A stretch of 64,000 bases of DNA from Trichothecium roseum (lineage: Eukaryota; Ascomycota; Sordariomycetes; Hypocreales), in the NCBI GenBank assembly GCA_026184415.1, contig CM047942.1, forward strand, positions 2,728,001 through 2,792,000, written 5' to 3'. This document shows positions 56,033 through 64,000 of the stretch, in pieces; the first letter of the stretch is position 1; each line of letters opens with the position of its first letter. Both the position numbers and the translations under genes were made by a program. Below the pieces are notes generated by a model. That model was not told the DNA's origin. It saw only the letters and a list, made by a program, of their open reading frames with translations, and ran no database searches.

Positions 56033-57477
56033 GGGGGTGCTGGGTTTAGTGTGCGAGCATATGAAGGTACAACAGGAAGTATATGATACCATGACTGGAT
56101 AAGTATGGACGCGTCAACGTTTGAATGTGTCTGATCTCGTAATCAGAGAGGCAGCCAGCTAGGGTACTGGCGGACCATAAGTTGGAGAAGGAAATACCAT
56201 GACGTAGTTTACTTTGGATGAACGAATTCACCTGATCTATAATCACTGCATAGCCGCCTTTCTTACTCCATACTGTAAGTGTATGTATGCTCATATCATA
56301 GAATGCGCAGCCTATGTGGGAAGTACTATGGGTGTATTGGCCGCGTGGCAATTAAGATCGGGTATCGGGTTAAGCTTATTTCTTCGGACATCGAAGCCCT
56401 TGTTGACGGACCAAGGTGCACTCCGCATGTACTGAGTACGGAAGTACTGCCACCATGTAAATCATGTAAATGTGGTGGTAGTCATGATCGGATTTAAAGG
56501 ACCAATATTACTGACAGTCTATTCCGTACTCCGCCGTACATAACAGTAGCTCTCAAATCAGACATGGGAATGCGCTCCACAAACGCACGAGCGGACTTGG
56601 CCAGAAGGAAATAAGCTGCAATAAAGTTCATCAAATACCGGAATGAGATTTTGTGTCTTGGCGTCGTGTGGGAAAGAAGGAAAGAAAGGGACTCATAAAA
56701 AAAAGTCGTCGTCATCTAGTTGGACGGGTGTGTGGGTGTATTCCGTATTGCTCGCTGACGCTTGTTGGCTCTTCTTGGTAGTGGAGGTGACCGTGACCCC
56801 CCCATTTCTCGTGGCGGATGGGGAGCAACAAAGAAAGTTGCAAGAGAAGAGGGGGAAGGGGAGGCTGAGCTTCAGTTGACAAGTAGTTACTACTGGTAGT
56901 TGTAGGACGACAGTAGTTGTATTATCCTATGACATGTGGTATTATGTCGTAGTAGTTCGCTCGTTTGGGCGGGACGGTTTGTACATGGTATTATTAGTTG
57001 TCCGGAGCACAGACATACGGAGTACGTTATGTGCATCATTGATTCTTTTGTGACGCGTGACCGGGGAAGGGGAAGAGGGACCAAAGATGCGGTGGATGCT
57101 GTTAATGCCATTTCCAATTGCCAATGTTAGCCAAGATGCAGGAGGGGAAAGAAAAAAGAGGAACTCGTCATTTGATATCCAGATTGGAGAGAAACCCCCC
57201 CCTCTCTCTACGGAGTACCCCTCAAGGGTTGTCACATCTCAGGATTCAGGGCGTTGGGGCTACGGAGTACTGGGTGGTGAAGAACAGGTGGGGGGGATAA
57301 AGAGGAAAGATTGCTACGGATCGCGGATGTTTCTTTTCCTTTGTGTGCGCGCGCGCGTGTGTGTGTTACACGGCTGGTCGTGCAAAGATTGGCTGGACCT
57401 GGGGACGTCAAAGGTGAGACGGCCTTGGTTCAATGCAAAAAGAAAGCGTCGTTGATGCGCTGGAGTTTGGTCTGTAT

Positions 57478-57493
57478 TACTCCGTACGGAGTA
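57478..57493. repeat. Perfect 16-bp palindrome from two opposed heptamers
   Basis: TACTCCGTACGGAGTA is its own reverse complement: two copies of the motif joined head to head with no spacer. Intergenic, between facA and the ADAM gene. Confidence 0.92.
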
Positions 57494-58353
57494 CCTAACT
57501 ACTCCTCATTCACTGCACTCCGTAGTATCCGCACTCCGCAGAGAGCATTTTCCCTCAAAAGCAAGGGGGGCCACGGTACGGCGGCGGGTAAGGGTAATCA
57601 GACAGCAGGTGTTTGACGAGGAGCGCTTTTGAGACGCCGGTACATAGTAACCTCCATGGGTTGGGTAAAAAAGAAGCACGCCGAGGGGCCTCCTACATGG
57701 AGGAACAAAAAAGAAGGCCCTGGCAAATTAAGTTTTTGAAGCAGAGCGTTCTAGTGACGGGGCTGCATTTGCTGATGAGCTAGCAATAGAAGGGTGTTGG
57801 ATCAATTAAGGTGTTGTTGGACAGGCAGATGGAGGATAGATGGGATGACCTAGGTATTGTAAGTTTGCGTTGGAAAAATCTACGGCGGGATAAGCAAAAT
57901 AATGCTCGCCAAGGTGCACATTCCGGGCTTGCTCCGTACGATCCGTGCAATTACTTCGCACGCACGCATTATTACGGAGTAGTGCACAGCAGGAGGGCAC
58001 AGGGCCGCCGCGGAAAGGCAGATAATGCGTGGTAGGTCGTAGGTAGGGTCCAATAATAACTCTACGGCACGGGCTTTCTTCTTCTTCTTCTTTCTTCCTG
58101 CTCTGCCCTTCTTCTTCTGCTCAGCCATGACGGTAGCATTTGGTAATTGGTTGGGGGCGAGAGCTTGGTGATGGCCGCCAAGATGCCCAGCAACTGGCGC
58201 GGTCTGCAGTGTGGTGGCGGTGGAGAGAAAAGAAGGAGAGGAGAGAAAAAACAAGGAAGCTAGAAGTAGTCCTCAGAGGCGTGATGTACGGAGTACACAC
58301 TATAGCTATCACACGGATGGGCGATGATAATGATGTAGTTTGTTGATTACAGT

Positions 58354-58523
58354 GTACGGAGTACGGAGTACCTCAAGGCAACTTCCCCCAAGCTCGTTCG
58401 GCTCGAAACGCTCCCGGCCCCCCACTTCTCTCTGTCTCCTCCCCTGGCAGTTGAGCGTCCGCGCAACGGCACCCAGTCCTTAACAAGTCAAGTTGTACGG
58501 AGTACCATACGGAGTACGGAGTA
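58354..58523. repeat. Two arrays of TACGGAG heptamers
   Basis: A tandem pair at 58354-58371 and three copies at 58495-58523, all in one orientation, with about 120 bp between the arrays. Non-coding. Confidence 0.88.
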
Positions 58524-59364
58524 GTAGGCGCTGGCCCTGCCCTACCTACTCGGTGTCGTCGGGCGTTTTTTGGGGGGAGCGAGGGCCCGCTGTTTTCCAC
58601 CAGCGTCCAGTGTCCAGCGCCCAGTGCCCATTATCCAGCGTTCAGCGTTCAGCGTCCGCCGGTGTCCATGTGCCTGCAAAATGGGAACGTCTTATTACCA
58701 GCCTTCCCCCTGCCCCCCCTCCAACCTCTCACCCCAGCACTTCATCGTCCATAATAACCGCACCCTGTTACAGCGACAAACTGCCATACTACACGCAAAG
58801 TAAGGTTTACTAAGGCTGATCATTCCCGCTTGACAGCTTTCCCAAACATTAATCCTGGATTGCCATCCTTTCTTTCCCTACATACTACTACTGCTACTAC
58901 CCCCGTACGGAGTACTACCATTTTCTGCTACCTCTTACATATGTTTTCTTCCATCTCCTTCATCTTCTCGGTATTCTTGTAAATACCCGTCAAAGTTTGC
59001 TATTCGTTCATTTTTTTTCTTCGCCGAATCGTTCTTTTCTTTTTCTCCTATTTCGCGTATTTCCGCTCCCTTGCTCCCCATCTCCCACGTACACGGCTAG
59101 CACGGCAGCCTTGCCACCCCCGGCTCGGCATTTAAGAGGCTTGCGTAATCCGTATGCTTACTGTTGTACCAAGTACATACACTGGGAAACCATCGTGAAG
59201 CTTGTTACTTTTTATTATTATCTTCTTCTTTTTGCATGGCTGGGTGATAGAACTTGGGTTTTCCGACACCTTTTTCTTCTTCTTCCTCCTTCTCCCTCTC
59301 CTTTTTTACCTACCTAAAAGGGACTTCCTCATTCATTCTTTCTTTGCCGTCGCTGCGCTTTGCG

Positions 59365-61871
59365 ATGGTGAGCCTACGATCCATCATAGGCGCTCTGGCT
59401 AGTGCAGCATTGTTTGCCCAACAGTCAATAGGTTCGTCATATCCTTTTTGGTCCACTTATGCATAGCATGCATTCCTCGACCGGGAATCTTCTATTTTAT
59501 CTAACTCTACCAAGCACATTCAACAAAACGAAGCCCTGTCAATCATGTCTCTCTCCTCGACAACCCCGTCATCAAGACGCCCTCACATCGAGTACACGCA
59601 CACTCCGAATTTGACCTTACCTTTACGTTACACAGCGGGCGGCAACCCATCCGTTTGAGTCTGGAACCGAACCACAACCTACTTGGCGATACGCTCGCTG
59701 TTACGTATATTGGTGAGGATGGGCAAATTCGGGAGGTGGAAGAGGTGGACAGGAGTAACCACAAGGTGTTCAAGGGCAGGGCATTTATTCAAAGGAGCGG
59801 GTTGAATGGATGGTCACACGCGGGCTGGGCACGAGTTATGGTGCACAAAGATGGGAAGAAGCCCCTGATTGAGGGCGCGTTTAGCATCGATGGCGACACG
59901 CATCATATCCAAACGGCAGCCCACTACCAAAAGCTAAAACACGACGAGGACCCGGCCATAGAGTTTGCTACCGAGGGCAACGAGATGGTGGTGTACCGTG
60001 ACTCGGATATCCAACAGTTTGCTTGGGATATGAACGAATTGCGCAGGAGGGACCTCGGACTTGCGTCCAGCTGCGAATCAGACTCGCTCGACTTCAATAA
60101 CCGATTTGACCTGGAACGCCGGGCCGCAAAGCCAGCGACGTTCCGGTCCATGTCTGTCCGCGATCTCTTTGGTCGTCAAATTGATAACGATGGTGACGAT
60201 GGAGGTTCCAACTATGCGGATACCATCGGTGACACTGATGGCTGCCCCAACACTAGAAAGGTTGCTCTCGTTGGTATTGCCACTGATTGCAACTATTGGG
60301 AGGAGTTCAACGAAAACCGCGAGGAGCTGCGAACCAACGTTATCGACATGGTCAACCGCGCTTCGGAGCTCTATGAGAGCACGTTTAGTATCTCGCTGGG
60401 AATTAGAAACCTCACCGTGATCGACAAACTTTGCTCGAGCAGCGGTTCGGACTCGGCTCCTTGGAACCTGGAATGCTCCGATAGCACAACCCTGAATGAC
60501 CGGCTGAATCTCTTTTCATCATGGCGAGGCCGATTTGAAGATAGCAACGCCTACTGGAGCCTTCTGACCACCTGTAACACGGGTTCTGCCGTTGGCTTGG
60601 CTTGGAGAGGGCAGCTGTGCCGTGAGGGCGCTTCTGAAAGCACAGATCGTTCGGGTCAAAATGAGACTATCGCCGCAACCAATGTCGTCGTGAGGACCTC
60701 GTCTGAGTGGCAAATTTTTGCCCACGAAACTGGCCACACGTTTGGTGCGGTGCACGACTGTACTTCCCAGGCGTGTCCAGTAGACGCTAACACCCAATCA
60801 TGCTGCCCGCTGAGCACTAGCGAGTGTGATGCTGATGGAAAGTTCATCATGAACCCCTCTACGGGAGACGGTTTGACAAAGTTCTCACCTTGTAGCATCG
60901 GCAACATTTGTTCCGGCCTGAGGCAAAATATCAACGGCCAGTGCTTGACGGACAACAGAAATATTGGTACCATTACCGGCAGCCAGTGTGGTAATGGTAT
61001 CGTTGAGAGCGGCGAGGACTGCGATTGTGGGGGATCTGAGGACTGCGAGAACAACTCATGCTGCAATGCAGAGACGTGCAAGTTCAAGGACGGAGCCGTT
61101 TGCGACCCCACCAACGAGGACTGCTGCACAGACTCGTGCAAATTTGCGTCAAAAGGCACCGTCTGCCGTGAGAGTACCGGCGATTGTGATCCTGAGGAGA
61201 CATGCTCCGGAGACTCCGGTAGCTGTGAGCGGGACAACCACTTGAGCGATGGCGATGGCTGCGGCGACGGTTTGCACTGTGCCTCTGGCCAGTGCACATC
61301 GCGTGACATGCAGTGCCGGGCTGTCGTGAGCGGCAACAATGATACCTCGACGGATGCTTGCAACGGAAACAGCTGTCTCCTATCTTGCGAGGTCCGTGGC
61401 CAGTGCACCGTCTACAACCAAAACTTCCTCGACGGCACTGACTGTGGCGGCGGCGGCCGCTGCGACAGCGGTGAATGCCGCGGCCGCAGCACCTGGAAGG
61501 AGATTGTCGAGTGGTTCGAGAACCACAAGAACATTGCCATCCCCGTGGGCGTCGTCCTCGCCGTCTTGCTGTTGCTGGCCATCGGGAGCTGCTTCTGGAG
61601 CTGCGTTAAGAGGTGCAAGCGCAAGCAGCGGGTGCACAAGCCTCTGCCCGACATGAGCTCGTCGCCTACGTACAACGCCGGCGGCTTCACCAACGAGCAC
61701 TGGAGCTCGGGGGCGAACAACGTTCCTCCTCCCCCACCTGGGCCACCGCCGCCCGGGACCCCGATGTACGGCGGCGGCGGGGAGCATGTGCACCAGGACG
61801 CAGGGCAGTGGGATCAGGGGTGGCAGACGCGACAGGGTGGTGGTGGTGGCGGGCACGGCCGGTATGCTTGA
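59365..61871 (+). CDS. ADAM-type zinc metalloprotease, type I membrane protein
   Basis: Two exons, 59365-59431 and 59515-61871, giving 807 residues; a CTAAC branch point supports the intron. The N-terminal 23 residues (LRSIIGALASAALFA core) form a signal peptide, with likely cleavage near SIA/HS. A prodomain runs to about 200. The reprolysin catalytic domain carries HETGHTFGAVHDC near 425, the complete HExxHxxGxxHD zinc site, followed by the Met-turn FIMNPS. A disintegrin-like domain starts near 513 (CGNGIVESGEDCDCG) with dense cysteines to about 660. One membrane helix (IPVGVVLAVLLLLAIG) near 696 and a Pro/Gly-rich cytosolic tail follow. This architecture matches the fungal ADM-A/ADM-B proteins, surface sheddases of unknown substrate. 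It appears intact; active enzyme is inferred from the conserved site. Confidence 0.94.
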
Positions 61872-62676
61872 TTTCAGTGTCAACCTCTTATTTGCATGGC
61901 TGTAGGCGTTGTGGGAGGATGTCTCTTCTTTTATTTCTTGTCCTTTTTCTGTCTCTTTTTTTTTTTCCCTCCATTTTTTGAATTGGTTCAACTGCATAGA
62001 AAAACTAGCCGGGATATATATACACACGGAGGGGAGGGGCAAGAAGCGAGCCCCCTCGTCATTTTACCACAGAATCTTGGTGGGCTGGACCCGAACCCGT
62101 CCATATCCTCGAAAGGGGGTTAGACGGCCAGCAGCTACCTTGGTCTTCTTATATACACGCACACACGCACACACGCACACACAAACATATACACAAACGC
62201 ATGGTTGGTGACTACCGCTGGCTCAGTGGTATTTGGACATAACTGGTATGGATATAGTTGGGTCGGATACTACTACTACTACTACTACTACTTACAAGGC
62301 GAGGCCCGGCGGATTAGTTAAATCAGGTAGATGGAATGAAATGGGACCCTTGACTTGACAGTTTGGTCACTTTGGAAATATATACATCACCTCCCCGGAA
62401 ATACAAGTTTTTAAAAAAAAACCCCAAGCTCACTACTAATCAAGTCAAGTCACGTACAACACACTCGTCGTGAAATGAATATCGTAACCTCGTATAGAGA
62501 TATATAAGTAGAAGATGGCAAAAAAAATATTTGAAAGGAGCTCCCGAAGCAGTGTCGTAAAAAGAGAGTCTCCGCAAACAAAATATGTTGGCCATTTGCT
62601 CATACCGACTCGGTCCCGCCCCCCTCTCCCCCCTTCCCTCTCCCCTTGCTGCTTCAAGTTGACGACTTTCTTATAA
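61872..62676. other. Convergent intergenic region
   Basis: 805 bp between the ADAM stop (plus) and the stop of the low-complexity gene (minus). It includes a CACACG-rich tract near 62.155-62.185 kb and a (TAC) repeat of seven units near 62.270-62.292 kb. No gene seen. Confidence 0.6.
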
Positions 62677-62737
62677 TCACTCCCATGCTTGAAAGACTGC
62701 GCTCCCCTCACCTGTGTCGTCATCGTCTTCTTCTTCG

Positions 62738-62769
<32 letters not shown>

Positions 62770-63255
62770 ATCGTCGTCTTCGTCGACGCCTCCTACGCCC
62801 CTCCAGCCCCTCTCGCCACCGCCCTTGCTCACGCCCTTGCTCACGCCCGGCGTGCTACTCCGGGACCGCTGACCCTGCGCTTGCTGCTGCTGTTGTGGGG
62901 ATGCCGCGCCGAGCGAGTGCCGGCCGTGTCCCTGACGGTGCTGATGGTGTTGGTGGTGGTGCACCGGGTCGTCGCGCACGTTGAGGAGCTTCTTCATGAA
63001 GCGGTGTTTTGTCTGCGCGACGGTCTATATATATATATATATATACATGCATGCATGTTTTACCCCAATCGGTTAGCAAAAGTCTTTCCAGGAATAGTTG
63101 TGAGTATGCGTGTATGCGTGTATGCGTGCGCGTGTGTGTCTCGTTCCTTGCAAAGGGCAAATGGAAAAAGTCATGTTGCGTTCTCGAGGGTTCGGAAGAG
63201 GGGTGTGGTATGTGTATACAGGATGGAGAGAGAGAGAGAGGGAGAGAGAGAGAGG

Positions 63256-63286
<31 letters not shown>

Positions 63287-63829
63287 AGAGAGGGAGGGAG
63301 GGAGGGTTAAGAGGGGGGCGGGATATGTCATATAAATTGCAATATTAATGGACGCAACGCGTGCATGTATTCCATGCCTTCGTACCTCGTCATCGGCGAG
63401 GGCATGCATCCACAGCCTCTCGGGCGAGCACAGCACCGACTCGGCGTGATCGATCCTCGCCCTCTCCTCGTACGGCAGCAATCCGAACGTCGCCGTCGCC
63501 GCCGGGGGACGAGCGCCACGACTACCACGGCCACGGCCGCCACCTGCGTTCATCATCTCGTCGTCGCCATCTTCGTCCCCGCCGCCGTCGTCGTCGTAGT
63601 CCTCATCGTCGGACCACGGCCCGACGCTGTACGGCTTCCCGCGGGCTTGCCTGTCCCTTGCCGCTGCTGATGCCGCGGTGGATGTGTCGCGGTCATCGGC
63701 GGATTGCTGCTGCTTCTGCTGCTGCTGCTGTTGTGCGAGCTGGGATTGGTGATGGTGATGGTGGTGCTGGTGGTGATGATGATGGTGGTGCTGGTAGTGG
63801 GGGCTGTACGTTGCCGCTGTCGACGACAT
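62677..63829 (-). CDS. Uncharacterised low-complexity protein (His/Gln/Asp-rich)
   Basis: Two exons read on the minus strand, 63386-63829 and 62677-63012, giving 259 residues. The N-terminus is poly-His and poly-Gln (HYQHHHHHHHQ, LAQQQQQQKQQQ), then acidic (SDDEDYDDD) and a short RGRGSRG patch. The only globular-looking, probably conserved part spans the splice: TFGLLPYEERARIDHAESVL, ERLWMHALADDE, then TKHRFMKKLLNVRDDP. After this come another His/Gln stretch and a run of about 16 acidic residues near the C-terminus. The 373-bp intron is unusually long and contains a TATA repeat and a large GA microsatellite. I do not recognise the family and assign no function. The in-frame join at GAG/ACA and the continuous core support the model. 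Confidence 0.7.
63223..63304. repeat. GA-rich microsatellite inside an intron
   Basis: About 80 bases of GA/GGA repeat on the plus strand (CT on the transcribed strand) within the intron of the low-complexity gene. Together with the (TA)n near 63.03 kb it explains much of the intron's length. Confidence 0.92.
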
Positions 63830-64000
63830 CTTTAGCCCGTCCCTCTTTCTTTTCTTTTTCTTTCAAGCTGAGATTATAATTATCCTTCGTCTTTCCCGAA
63901 TTTCTTTTCTTTTTCTTTCTATATATCTTGTTCTTTTCCCCTTCCTCGTTTGCTCGCTTGCCGCCACGACTGTGACAAACAACCACCGGTAGAATCTCCT
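63830..64000 (-). promoter_or_regulatory. Upstream region of the low-complexity gene
   Basis: 171 bp up to the window edge, polypurine/polypyrimidine-biased (TTTTCTTTTTCTTTC on the plus strand). It is the likely 5' UTR and proximal promoter of the minus-strand gene starting at 63829. No specific element recognised. Confidence 0.4.

Larger units (their letters stand above)
56033..59364. other. 3.3-kb heptamer-rich intergenic region
   Basis: No gene seen on either strand. More than a dozen CTCCGTA/TACGGAG copies lie between 57.0 and 58.95 kb, including the perfect palindrome at 57478-57493 and tandem pairs at 58354-58371 and 58495-58523. A degenerate tandem of CAGCGTC-like units lies near 58.60-58.66 kb. 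The last 400 bp are strongly pyrimidine-rich (CTTCTT, TTTTTCTTC), a likely promoter and leader for the ADAM gene. Confidence 0.55.

Noticed and set aside
57478..57493. Terminal inverted repeat of a MITE
   Set aside because: The palindrome is isolated; no second copy with matching flanks or target-site duplication was found within a plausible element length.
63223..63304. Arg/Glu-rich plus-strand frames near 63.0-63.35 kb
   Set aside because: They are translations of the GA microsatellite inside the intron of the minus-strand gene.
1..64000. tRNA or rRNA genes
   Set aside because: I scanned for B-box-like GGTTCGAATCC strings on both strands and for long conserved rRNA segments and found none; short TTCGAA hits lack the rest of a tRNA.

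Overview
This window is nuclear DNA of a filamentous ascomycete, most likely a sordariomycete. The genes carry short spliceosomal introns with GTAAGT-type donors, CTAAC-type branch points and CAG/TAG acceptors. Coding exons are strongly GC-rich at third codon positions. The gene set is typical of Pezizomycotina: a fungal rhodopsin-fold membrane protein, a Zn(II)2Cys6 factor, an MTR-type amino acid permease, FacA acetyl-CoA synthetase and an ADAM-type metalloprotease. I cannot name the genus. No tRNA, rRNA, CRISPR array or intact transposon was recognised.

Layout. 0-0.56 kb: 5' part of a short-chain dehydrogenase on the minus strand. 0.56-7.76 kb: a gene desert full of microsatellites and a dispersed CTCCGTA/TACGGAG heptamer. 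7.8-9.6 kb: seven-helix membrane protein. 10.2-11.9 kb: amino acid permease (minus). 11.9-15.2 kb: empty. 15.2-18.8 kb: Zn2Cys6 regulator and an uncharacterised single-exon gene. 19.4-24.6 kb: ATP synthase epsilon, NatC subunit Mak10 and a peroxisomal adenine-nucleotide-type carrier (minus). 26.8-32.0 kb: a giant AT-hook/coiled-coil/polyQ protein. 32.6-35.7 kb: divergent pair RPN6 (proteasome lid) and MGE1 (mitochondrial GrpE). 36.9-40.8 kb: an unrecognised nine-exon gene with an in-frame TAG and a frame conflict. 40.8-44.5 kb: AT-richer DNA with only gene-like scraps. 44.5-51.1 kb: RFC1 (minus), mitochondrial ribosomal protein uL16m and RFC5/RFC3-type clamp-loader subunit. 53.7-56.0 kb: acetyl-CoA synthetase. 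56-59.4 kb: a second heptamer-rich intergenic block. 59.4-61.9 kb: ADAM metalloprotease. 62.7-63.8 kb: a low-complexity uncharacterised gene (minus).

Functional grouping. Most of the window is housekeeping. Two clamp-loader subunits of the same complex lie within 3.3 kb, and both have paired CGCG (MCB-like) motifs upstream, consistent with common G1/S control. RPN6 and MGE1 share one intergenic region and both serve protein quality control. Nothing resembles a secondary-metabolite cluster or a mobile island.

The most unusual signals are non-coding. The heptamer CTCCGTA/TACGGAG occurs dozens of times, in tandem and head-to-head arrays, almost only between genes, and I saw none from about 26.2 to 46.7 kb. 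Several G homopolymers of near-identical length (13-18) lie only in introns and UTRs. Exon boundaries were read by eye from splice consensus and reading frame, with no transcript evidence.
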